Shown here in pieces: positions 1 to 10,300 of a DNA stretch of 64,000 nt; the first letter of the stretch is position 1; the number at the start of each line of letters is the position of its first letter. The notes below the pieces were generated by a model. It searched no databases, was not told the origin of the DNA, and saw only the letters and a program-made list of their open reading frames with translations. The DNA is from Paracyclopina nana (lineage: Eukaryota; Arthropoda; Copepoda; Cyclopoida; Cyclopettidae): the NCBI GenBank assembly GCA_019096065.1, contig JAGUCH010000002.1:4104501-4168500 (forward strand), written 5' to 3'. The translations under genes and the position numbers were made by a program.

Positions 1-526
1 ATTGGTATGTCGATCTCGGACCTTGACAAGGGCTTCGGCAAACTTGGTCATTACGCTCAAATCTTTCGGATTGCTATTTTCAAAAGCCATAACATCACGA
101 AAACTTTGAGCATACTCATCAATCACAATCTAGAGAAAGACTACATGATTCATTTTTGGCTAAAAAAAATAGGCAATAAACACGTACTCTACATCCATTT
201 GTTTCATGAAGCTGATGGGGCAGAAGCTGCAGTTCTTTCATGATATTAGCCAACCTCACAGGCAATTCATGGCGCAAAAATCTGAATGACGACTCAGCGT
301 TGGCACTCTTTCCAAAATCAATGAAATGCTGGATTGAAACTGGAGTCGGTTGGTAGATGGAATATTTCTCCATTGCGACCAAGTAGGAGGATTGTTCATC
401 ACTTCCTCCAGCTGTTTCAGCGGTCACTCCAGAAAATGACCCTGAGCGGGAATTGAAGCTCCGGATGGCCACTAAACTCCTGACAACCTGAGGCCTTAGG
501 GCCCATTTTTGCAGAATTATCGACAT
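1..526 (-). CDS. Pdk: Pyruvate dehydrogenase kinase, 5' coding exons (partial)
   Basis: Two exons are visible: 526-188 and 129 to beyond the left edge (phase 0 join, intron 187-130 with GTACGT donor and CTCTAG acceptor). PDK phosphorylates the E1 alpha subunit of pyruvate dehydrogenase in the mitochondrial matrix and so slows pyruvate oxidation. Seen in the sequence: the helical-bundle start KYSIYQPTPVSIQHFIDFG, then LRHELPVRLANIMKEL and, in exon 2, DEYAQSFRDVMAFEN and VRDRHTN, all typical of the N-terminal BCDHK_Adom3 domain. The ATP-binding GHKL half lies outside the window. The first about 35 residues (MSIILQKWALRPQ..., Arg-rich, few acids) suit a mitochondrial targeting sequence. I start at the ATG at 526 because a good acceptor (TTTTGCAG) lies just upstream, implying a 5' UTR intron. 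Family call is firm; PDK rather than the branched-chain kinase is by overall similarity. Confidence 0.85.
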
Positions 527-1312
527 GGCGAAACCTGCAAAATGGCAAATGAAACTCAATCAGCTTACTGCGTAATAGGATTATTGCCTTGAATGAAACC
601 TACGAAGTACACGGGCCGACTGACATCAATATTCAAGGCTAGGAAAGCAAGGATTTCTTGAAATGTTGCCAATGCATCACATAAGCTATGCAGCTTCAAA
701 AACTGCACCAGAAAAGTACGGTTTTTTCTAGTACTAAATTAAAAAGGAGCGCTATGCCATTAGTTAAATGCATAAAAGCGTTTGTATTATGCACACAAAA
801 ATCAACTTTCTAAAGTTGCGTTGTTATGTAATTTTTTTTTTCCTGTAGCTAGGCAAACTGTGCAGTTGAGGCAATTTACGCAACAAAGGTTGATTAAAAA
901 TATACGCTGCACCTTTCGACTTACTCAAATTAGATGAACTTAGAATGAAGCAGGTGTAAAGGCTGACCTTCAAAGCGTCCTTTACAGCCTTTATTTACTT
1001 CAAACTAGAGCGAAGCAGACGCAAAATAAAAGGAAAACTGGATTCTGCCTATTTTCGAGTGATCGAAAAGTTAGCTCGAAAATCATAACAAACTCCAAAA
1101 ACTACGGTATTCAACCCAATTATCAATGAAGACTCCATAGTACTCCATCTTAAAATTTATTTTAACCTTTTTCTGCGCTCAAAAAGAACTTAAAAAACTT
1201 CTTCATATCAATGCTGTGATGTTTGAATGTAATCAGAGAGCCTTAAATATCCTAGCTCGCATGGGTTGCAAGGGATGAGCAATCAGCCACATCATTTTTA
1301 TTCTGAAATCAG
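527..1312. other. Non-coding spacer between Pdk and the DEG/ENaC gene
   Basis: No coding exon is recognised. It should hold the Pdk promoter and 5' UTR (transcribed leftwards). A minus-strand AATAAA (plus-strand TTTATT at 1297-1302) lies just beyond the channel gene's stop codon and is a likely poly(A) signal for it. Confidence 0.5.
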
Positions 1313-2535
1313 CTACTTTTGGTACATTTTTCTTGCCAGCCACATCATGGCATCTAGAAATGACATGAAAGAGAGTCCAAGCAAAAGTCCCAAAGTTCCT
1401 CCGACTTCGCCAACAAAGCTCTGAGTGTCATAATTGTAGGAGTCCACAATATATTCAATGCTGGCACTCAGCAATGAAAGGGAGAGATAAGCTTCATTGC
1501 TGTTTTCCCCGATGCCACCATCAGCTTGCAATGAATATTTGACCAAATTGCATGGTTGTCTGAATGGGCAAGAGCTAATTTTCATATTGCTTGCTGCTCC
1601 AGGATTAAGGTCATGCTCAGCCAAATCCAGGGCAAGGCTCGAATTGCAGTATGGATACTTGGCAGTAATAGATTTGTCCACTATTAAACTTGAACCGAAG
1701 GGTAGCCTACATTTGTACTTTTCAATCAATGCAATCGTTATATGCTTCACCACACAAGTCCACTTGGGCTTTTCGGCGCACGCTGAACTCTTGCTAGGCA
1801 AGGTTGAGATGACCTTTTTGTCAAACTTAACCAGTCTTATTTCTCCCCGAGTTAATCCAAAGGCGGGATACAGTTCTGATGAATCATACACGTCAGTCCC
1901 ATTGTGTAGTTGTATTACTAGACCTTCTGTCAGCCTTGAACTGGCTAAATTTGCCCTCAGTTCAAAGCTGGGATTGCGAAACTGAGATGTGACACTGAGC
2001 ATGTTAAACTCTTGAAAATTCGTCAAATGAAACATTGTACAAAAACCATATACCCAATCAATGTAGTCTTCCCATAGCTCATTTCTGGAAGAAAGTTTTA
2101 AGATAGAAGTTAAAAAGGTTTAGAGAAAATGGAATTATTTTGCAACCTGTGCACGTCACCGAAATTCTCGTCAAAAATGGACGGCACCATTTTGTACATA
2201 GGCAAAACTTGCGTCCAATTGATGCTCAGATCTTTCAAGATTTGCTCCATGCTCGCATTAGCTCTCAGGCAGTCTGTCATGAATCCAAAGAAATACGTTG
2301 AATTCATTCCACAGTGATCAGCAGGCAAGTGGCTGATGAAAGCAGCAAAGTCCCATGGGCACACTGACAACTTGAGAAACCAAATATTCCCATTATCATC
2401 ATCTCCAAATCTAAATTGAATGCTACTTGAAACCGGTTGCTCGATGTACTTCAAAATGGCTTTTCTCGACCAAAATGAAAATATCACAGCTAAAACGAAG
2501 ACTGTGAGGAAATACGCGAACTTGGCTGCCCACAT
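1313..2535 (-). CDS. DEG/ENaC (pickpocket-like) sodium channel subunit
   Basis: Exons 2535-2147 and 2084-1313 join in phase 2 to give 386 residues. DEG/ENaC subunits form trimeric, amiloride-type sodium channels in the plasma membrane. Seen: a first membrane segment FAYFLTVFVLAVIFSFW followed by the family motif YIEQPVSSSIQF; an extracellular loop with WVYGFCTMF (the G-x-C-x-x-F element) at the exon junction and about ten cysteines; then the pre-M2 and M2 region FVGEVGGTLGLLLGLS with the Gly-x-Ser selectivity filter. The loop is short for the family, and almost nothing precedes M1 (only MWAAK), so the usual cytoplasmic N-terminus with its His-Gly gating motif is absent. Either an upstream exon was missed (an in-frame stop lies 10 bases before the ATG, so it would need splicing) or the protein is truly truncated. 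Confidence 0.8.
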
Positions 2536-2946
2536 GCTCTTTAATGAGCAGCCTTGTGGTCTTCCACGCGAGAACTACGCACAGACTGTGTAAAAACCAC
2601 TTGATAAATTGCCTTACATAAATAATTGAGCATTTGATGAGCTTCCCTAAAAGGCTATTCATTTGAGAGAATTACAGGGCATGGGCCTACTATATGTATT
2701 TATAATGATATGGTACTGGAGGCCAATTTCAAAGTGTACAAACTTTCCTTAATGCAGGCGGAAAATTCGATGTCATTCGTCAAATCGTCATACTAAAATG
2801 AATGCTAGCATTAAGGGAGTTTCTCGAAGCATCTCAACACCCCCAAATGTTTAGCTTAATGGGTGCTTTCCTAGACTGTATTGGCGAGTGGCCAAAAGAC
2901 AAGACCCTTCCAGCACGTTCTTTCAGTCTATTTAAAGAGGGTAAGC

Positions 2947-4975
2947 ATGTCGCCCATAGAACAGATCAAAGCCGGCACGAACATGAAAGTGAAGCAAATT
3001 GAGTACCTTTTCTACAACGATGGTAGCCAATTCGATCACCACATTAGAAAGGCTCGAAAGGCCATCGATTTCAAGGCTTTCGAGGCCTTACCGTCGATTG
3101 CAGACAAAGCGAGTTACCTGAAGAAAAATGGCCCTCTTTTGGCCCCCAAACTGACGAGGATTGAAAAGAGCCTGGAGAAGGCCATGAAATACAAGGAGGA
3201 AGGCAACAAATTGTTCAAGGAGGGAAAGCCCATCGAAGCCATGGATTTATACACGAAAGCTCTTCAATATTGCCCTTGTGATGAGAACGAGCCTGGCAAA
3301 AATAAGGAGTATGCCATTTTGTGGGCCAACAGATCTGCAGCCCTCGATCAAGCTGGCCTGTATGAAGCCACCATTCGTGATATTGACTTGGCTTTCAAAT
3401 ATGGTTACCCGAGGGAGCTCTATTTCAAGGTACTATTAATTATGCAGTCTTCTCCTAATGCCATATTATGCTATGCTTATATTTGTTAGGTGTACAATAG
3501 GAAAGGTCATGCATTGTTCAAGAGGAAGCAATTTGAAGAGTCCAAGGCAACTTTCAAAAAGTGCCAAGATTTCATTGGCAAATCAGAGATGAACACTCAA
3601 GAGAGGGAAAGATGGAGGATCAGAATGGCCAAGCAAATGTCCGTTTTCAATGCTTCCAAAAAGGGCATCGAAAACAAGGATTTGCCTTTGAGGCCTTGGG
3701 CTCAGCAAATCCAAAATGAGTCCTCTATTGAGCTTGATGAGAAGGCAAAGGCTGTCAAGGCCAAAAGGGACGTCAATGTCCAAGAAATTATTCACAATGA
3801 GCTGCCTTTTGCTGCTGTGGTCATGGAAGGAGGTAAATAATTGCTATGCTTAATAAGGGTTACTTGTGTGAAAATAATTGGTTCAATTAGGCCAATCCGA
3901 GGGTAAAATGTGTCCACATTCACTGTCACGAATGTCAGGCGGAATCCCTTGCTCATTCGGATCTCCAATGCTGTTTAAGACCGAAAAAGACCGAGATGAG
4001 GCCAATCAAACATACCAACAACATGAATTCAAAGCCACCGAAACTTGGAAGGAACTGGGACTTAGTGCTCATGCCAAATTGGCCTTCAGAATCTTCACAA
4101 CACTCCCAAGGGAGAGAATTGAGGAGATTAGCAAAAATGTAGCCTCCAAAAATTTCACTTGTGAAGCTGAAGAAGTTTTGGGCCTTCCTGTTGGTCAACC
4201 AAGCAATTCAGACATGCTGAGCTTGACTTGTTTGGTCAATTTTATGCTTCGCCTTCTGGATGAGCATGGCTACTTTGCCAACAGCAAAGTGAACCAAGAT
4301 GATGTGACAAAATTGCTTTTTAGGTCACTCTTGATTGTGGCCAAATATGCTACCAATGTTTTCCTATGTGATCCTCCTTACAATGAATCTGATTTGTGGA
4401 ACATGAAGCAATTTCCCACCAAAGATTTTGCATTGGCCTTGTATCCCAAGTTTGCCAAGTTGATGAGCTGCTCAACTACCTCTGAAAATGGAGCGGATGT
4501 CACCATATTCTTCCAAGATAGCCGACTCATGGTCCAATGTTTGCGAAAGCTGAAAGCTGGCCAAAAAGTGGACATTCACTGGGACAAAGCTGAAGGCAAA
4601 ATTGATGAGGCCTTAGCAGACATTGTCAATTTCAAATGTGCTGGCAAAACATGTGAGCTCTCTTTTCCTCTACATGAGAAAACCAAGGAGCAAGTCATAA
4701 AATGTCCTCTGGAGCAATGTGGAGCAGAGACCAACATCTGGAAAAGACTCAAGAGGATTGTGGAGCTGAAAAACGACCATAAATCCGCCAGAAAGTCTGT
4801 TGAGTCGAAGAATTTTGGCTCTGGCATCAACTATTTCGTGGACTTGATTGAGGAGCTGGAAACGTTTGTCTACAGGCCTTACAAGGAGATAACAAGCTTG
4901 GAATCTGATTTGAGGAAATCGATTTTGCTCAATAATGAAATTATGGAACGCCAGTGGCTTTCAGAGACTCGTTAA
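2947..4975 (+). CDS. Smyd4: SMYD4-like TPR/SET-MYND protein, probably catalytically dead
   Basis: Exons 2947-3429, 3490-3832 and 3891-4975 (60 and 58 nt introns) give 636 residues. SMYD4 proteins carry N-terminal TPR repeats, a SET lysine-methyltransferase domain and an inserted MYND zinc finger. Seen: TPR motifs GNKLFKEGKPIEAMDLYTKA and ANRSAALDQAGLYEATIRD near residues 80-165, then NRKGHALFKRKQFEES. The MYND segment (from about residue 283, CPHSLSRMSGGIPC...) aligns along its length but keeps only two of the usual zinc ligands. Where SET enzymes have Asn-His-Ser-Cys-x-Pro-Asn the sequence reads LMSCSTTSENGADVT, and the following catalytic Tyr region reads KVDIHWD. The post-SET cysteines (FKCAGKTCE, CPLEQCG) remain. 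The likely role is therefore as a binding scaffold. The start at 2947 gives MSPIEQIKAG; an in-frame ATG at 2881 is also possible. Confidence 0.8.
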
Positions 4976-4979
4976 TAAA
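4974..4979 (+). promoter_or_regulatory. Poly(A) signal overlapping the Smyd4-like stop codon
   Basis: AATAAA shares its first two bases with the TAA stop of the SMYD4-like gene. The converging protease gene stops at 4988, so any cleavage 10-30 nt downstream places the 3' end inside the antisense of the protease coding exon. Confidence 0.6.
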
Positions 4980-4987
4980 GGCTTGCT

Positions 4988-6447
4988 CTATTCACTCAAG
5001 TTTTGCTTGATCCAGTCGATATAGTGGTCCACTCTGGTATAAATGCCAGGCTGTCCAACTCCACAAATTCTGGATCCAGCTGAAACAATGCCATGGATAC
5101 TCATTTGCCCAAATCCCACCTGATCCACCAAAGGCCCACCAGAATCTCCATCACAAGAGTCCTCATTCTCCTTTCCACCAGCACAAATATGATAATCTGA
5201 GATCCCAGGAAATATTGCATTACACTCCACGTTAGCAAATAGTGGTAGCTCAAGCTTCAATGGGAATCTGTTGGCCACTCCAATCCTGTAGATTTCATTG
5301 GAGTCATCGTAGCTGTCAGTTTTGCCCCAACCAGCAACGATAAAGTTTTCAACTTGAATTTGGGCTTCTGAGTAATCCGGTGGTGGCAGGCACACTGGCA
5401 TCACGGGCACATCTGGATCTTCAAGGATGGTGGTCACCAATCCATTCAGTTTTATCAATGCAATGTCATTCTTCAGCACAGACTCCCTTCAAGAAAAAAA
5501 TAATGCTTAATCCATGATGTTTCAGCGATTTTGAGATTACTGAGAAGATGTGAAATAATCCTGGTGAACGATTATTTTCTCGGGAGCAAATCTTTCCACA
5601 GGTTTGCATCCATTAGGACAATCCGGATCGCTCACAACATCATGTTCTCCAATGACAACTTCAACAATTTGATTTTGCTCAACATTTGGGTCATGGCAGT
5701 GAGCAGCTGTGAGGACGAATTTCCGGTTGATCAAGGTGCCACCACAGCGGTACAAAATTGGCTGAGACCCTTTATTTCTGGTGTTTTTGTAGCCTAAAAG
5801 GGCCAAAAAGGGAAACTCTCCTCTGACAGCTGTTGATCCGCCCACAATGTAGCCAGTAGCTACAGAATATCCGCATTCACCCAAATCTTTTGATGGAAGC
5901 CATCTGCCATCAATTGAAGTGAGACCTCCAGTTGCCTCAGTTGTCAATGGTGACCTCGTGGTCGGAGTGCTAAATCAAAAAGATTCGTTTTCGTTGGCTT
6001 AATCTAATTATAGCGTATATACGCAGTTGTCCCAAAAGTTGTGGATTTCCTCCTGTTTCCTCTTCGAGTGGTTGATTCGCTTGGAGATGGAGTTGTGGTT
6101 TGCAAAGTTCCAGATCCATCATCGAATGGGCATCTTCGATCACAATAGCCCCAATCATTGCTCAAAATGTCGAATCTTCCCTTTTTGTCCACTTTTGTGA
6201 CGCACCAAGGCCTTTTGTCACCCTCCGAAACTATTGTGCAAGCATTAAATTCCCTTCCGAAACTTTTGAATGGAAAAACACATTTTTTGCCAGCGCCTAA
6301 AAAAATTGAAAAATTATAAAGCACAAATTGAGCCATGTTATGGTAGGTACCTGCTGGTCCTCCCCATATTGTCACCTCGCAATTGAGGTCTTGAGCGTTT
6401 GAAAAACTTATTAAAAGTAGCACTTGCGGCAAATAGTCAATCTTCAT
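4988..6447 (-). CDS. Secreted trypsin-like serine protease with fibronectin type II domain
   Basis: Exons 6447-6351, 6296-6023, 5969-5541 and 5486-4988 give 432 residues with consistent phases. Seen: a signal peptide (MKIDYLPQVLLLISFSNAQ); a fibronectin type II module (CVFPFKSFGREFNAC ... RPWCVT ... DWGYC); a Ser/Thr/Pro-rich linker; then an S1 protease domain beginning IVGGSTAVRGEFPF. The catalytic triad is present: His in LTAAHC, Asp in KNDIALI, Ser in CDGDSGGP. The Asp six residues before the Ser predicts trypsin-like preference for Arg/Lys. Oddly, the residue before IVGG is Tyr (ATGY-IVGG), so this zymogen would not be activated by a trypsin-like enzyme but by a chymotrypsin-like one or autonomously. 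FN2 modules are known to bind collagen-type ligands, which suggests an extracellular matrix or haemolymph role. An in-frame ATG at 6474 adds nine residues. Confidence 0.85.
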
Positions 6448-6853
6448 TGTTAGCAAGCAACTGAAGGAAAACAATGAATTACTCGCTCAAAACCAGCTTG
6501 GCTGGTTTGGTTTCAAATGAGGCCCAGAGCTAAAAAAACCACCTTGAGCCTGCACCAAAGAAGTAAATGGCTAAATAAACTCCCCTGGCCTGCACTTATG
6601 TGTTATAAAAATTAAGACATATTAATGTCAATGGTATCTTTCCGCCAAAAAGTAGGACGTGAGATAAATGGATATCCGAGAATTACGGGGCTTGGACAAA
6701 GTTTGGGAAGCATTATAAGCGGGAGGTGGCATACTAGTAGTATATAACGTTTTTTTCTGCTGGAGATAACCTTACATTCATGACTTGTTGGCTGAAAGTG
6801 TTAGTTGTTCGTGCAAGACACGATCCGCTCCAAAAATTCGTCACTTCAACGAA
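6448..6853. other. Divergent intergenic region, protease / TM-cassette locus
   Basis: No coding sequence is seen. The two genes start head-to-head, so this should contain both promoters. The TATATAACG run near 6740 is the only TATA-like element facing right. Confidence 0.35.
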
Positions 6854-7341
6854 ATGACATCTGAAGAAGTGAACAAAAGGCAATCAAGACAAATTGGTAA
6901 GTTAAGCGAAAGTGTTGCCTAAATGTCAACAGTGTTGATCAACCGTCTCACTCTACTTTGGCCCACTTTTTTGCAAAGATCATTTTTCAACCATTTGCAT
7001 CCATTTCAACCGCAAGGAAAATATTTTTCACACTTTCTTCACTCAAAGCTCTTCGGGATAAACTGAGTCGGTCAACTGGGCTAGACGTCAGCTGACAATG
7101 TAAACAAATATTGTTCATTCAGATTATGGACTGCAAGCCGCAAGCTCGGATTTGTATGCGGCTGCCTCGGGATACGGGGAATATTGCGACGAAGGCATTC
7201 CCACCGAGGCGGCCTTGCTGGCCTTGCTAGCGGCCTTTGCGGTCAGCTTTGGGGTACTCTACAGAGCTTCCACTACCAATGCGGGTCGTAAGAAGAGAGA
7301 ATTGACTTTTATGGAGAAAATACAAGACTTACTTTGGACAG
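6854..7341 (+). CDS. TM cassette A (own first exon plus TM exon)
   Basis: Exon 6854-6896 (MTSEEVNKRQSRQ, donor GTAAGT, phase 1) joins exon 7123-7341 after a CATTCAG acceptor. The TM exon encodes YAAASGYGEYCDEG, the helix AALLALLAAFAVSFGVLY, then the basic stretch GRKKREL and MEKIQDLLWTG. It ends in phase 1 at GTAAAT and is phase-compatible with the constant exons at 10504. If the intron were kept, the frame would run on for about 27 residues and stop at 7421, giving a short isoform. A separate first exon implies a separate promoter upstream of 6854. Confidence 0.6.
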
Positions 7342-10300
7342 GTAAATCATTTTTTCGCACGCATTTGCAAAAAATTGGCACAAAGCGTGGATTCCAGCGA
7401 TTGTTGCGTCGCAGAAAGTAAACGCACTTTTTCCTCTTTGATTGTTTCCCTTTTGGTAATATTTTTCGATGAGCAACAGTAAATATTCCGGTAAATCACA
7501 CGATTCTCATGATATCCCGTAGTTCATTGCTCTCAACATTTTCCGTCGGTGTTGCGTAGTGTTCAGATCTCACACTTTTGGTATGGCTGTGACTTAACTA
7601 CCTACAAAACTACTAAAAAGGGAGAGCGGTTTAAAGTAAGCCTTTTTCGCAAGCAAATAACCATTTTTTTGCAAAGTGTTGCAGAAAAGAAATTTTTTTA
7701 TGCGACCAAAAAGCAAAATCCTAACTGCAACCACAGTTAAGGTAAGAGTGGTAGTTTAACCTTTCTGCATTTTATTCATTGGATGATGCAGCTAGAGATA
7801 AAAGCGTCATTAAAACGGTAATTTTCCATTCATAAAACAAAACTGTTTCACCCCTAACTCAACAGATTTGAGAAAATGGCTATAAAATCAGGGTGACTTT
7901 TGGTGTTCAAGAAAGTAAGATTCAAAGGTTAATTGGTCAAATGGAAGAGTGTGTGTGTCATTTTAGTTTTAAAGGGCAAATAAATGGTGTAGAAAGTGCA
8001 TCTGTTCTCGTTGCTCGTGATGTTGAACTCTCACCAAGTTGTTGCCGTTAGGTTTTTAGTTGCCTCCTGTCAGTCCTCGTGCGAAGATCAGAAAGAAACA
8101 GTTCACTCTGCTGTGCCATAACTGGATCAGATTAGACCAGAAAATGTTATGAGACTCACACCATTGGTAATTGCAAACATGGCCACTCCAGAAAACAACG
8201 ATTTCTTGTCCCTGCTCAATCAGCAGCAGCAGGAAGCGGAAGGCAGGCAGGCTAAAGAAGCACAAATGGGCGTTTTGCAGCCCCCAGAAGGTTACTAAAG
8301 GTTGCCCTTTTCATATCTGAAAAAAATGCAATATTATGGTTAAATCAATTCAAACTTAATTTTTGGAAGCAAAGTATAATGAAAAGGGCAATCTTGAAGC
8401 AAAACTTTGACAAAGAAGTAGGCAAAACCGACCTGAAATCGGCAGGAAGTCTTGAAAGCCGGTACATGAGCCCCTCAGTTTTGGGCGGGAATTTGGAAGC
8501 TCAGCGAAACTTTGCACTGCAAAAACAGCAGTTGCTGCAACAGAGGAAATTGGCCCTGCTGAAACAGCAGCAAAAAATCCGCCAGCAGCTTTTGCTGCAA
8601 AATAACAAGCCCTCAGCGGGAGTTGCGGCATCGAACAGTGTCAAGCCATACAGTGACTACAACGCACTCAGTGCCAACTCTGGTATCTCAGCAGCAGGAG
8701 ACAAAACTGAGCTGGAATTTGACCCAACTGACTACTACGACGAATACGACAACACCAACAGGTTAATTGTCAACTTTCAACGTAACATTACTTTTGTACT
8801 GCAGCCTGTAAAAACGCCATACGGTTCTTCTGACGTGTTAAAAAAGCGTGTCGCGTACACTTTTACGCTCCATTCAATTTTGCCCTCTAGGCTTGCCAAG
8901 AGTGCGGGAAAATAATCTTTTCCTTAACTTTATTGGCTGATTAAAGACTTTTAATAGCAAAATAATGTGTTGGAAGCGGACAATTAACCATCTTTTCCCA
9001 ATTTAGAATTGGTAGTCGGTATGACACTTCTTCAGTGTTGAATGGGAACAGTGCCAATGACGTTTTGACGGCAAATAATTACTTGAGGCAGCAATATTAT
9101 GCTAATAACATTGGCACCACCGGCAATAATGCCTATCGAGGTCTGGGCGTGAACAACCTCAATTCATATGGTCTCACTGGAAGTGGGATCTCTTCTCCTG
9201 GTGTTGCATTGGGAGGGGGCTACAATAATGGAGGTTATGCTGGAGGGGGGCTCAATTTGGGGGCTGGAGGACTGCTCCAGAACAACAACATTGATAGGCA
9301 GTACTATGATCATCAGCAGCTTGTCCTGATCAAGCCTCAAGGAGGAGGATCCAGTGGAGGACTTGGATCAGCTTTGGATGGCCTAGACATTGACTATGAC
9401 ACCTTTGTGCTCTTGCTTGGCTTGGCCACCGCAGCAGCCGCGTTTGCGCTATACCAAATTATCGTTACCAAAGGCCGTAGGAGAAGTTTCTCGCATGAAA
9501 GCTGGTGGCAAATGGCGATTAACCGGCTCTCCGACTTGGTTTGGACGGGTAAGATTTAACAAGGGGGAATTTTGGGTGAGGAGACACAGCCATATCAAAG
9601 GTGTATGAATATAGTACATGAAGTATGGCAGTAGTTGATGTAGAGCTGGTGGCCTCATCTGCCAATAGAATTGCAAATTATGACTACTATGATGATTACT
9701 CCAATGCACCACTCACCAGAAAGGCTGATCACCATGCAAGCTATGGTCATCATGGATATCATGATGAGTACTATTGCAAGGAAGATCAAGTCTCCATTGG
9801 GCTGCTTGTGACTGCCATTGCGGGCATCGCATTGATGTGGTATACTTTGTATACCAAAATCAAAGCAAATGGCGGCCGAAGGAAAAAACGTGAAGATAGC
9901 TACTTTGACTGGCTTTCATTTGTCGATAGATTCAATATGGGTAATTTCATGCACTCTCGCACTAAAGCAGGCTACAGATTGAGCACAGCCATACCAAAAA
10001 TGCGTTAAGAACCTGGTGATGGAGGAAAAAAGGCAAGGCAGGGGTTTCATGACTCGCATGAAAGCATGGCTCAATTCAAGAAAAGATGCGGGGAATACGA
10101 ATGAGCAAATTGGGTCATTGTATGATTATTACGATGATTACCCTTTGCTGCAACCTAAGGCAAAACAAAGAGTATTTGACTATGGTGGATACACTGATCA
10201 CCATGCAAGCTATGGTCATAAAGGATATCACGATGAGTACTATTGCAAGGAGGATCAAGTCTCAATTGGGCTGCTTGTAACTGCCATTGCAGGCATTGCA

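Noticed and set aside
3900..3975. A second frame over the SMYD4 MYND region reads CVHIHCHECQAES, suggesting a frameshifted zinc finger
   Set aside because: The spliced frame aligns column by column with MYND fingers through the whole segment and needs no frameshift; the Cys/His run in the other frame is coincidental.
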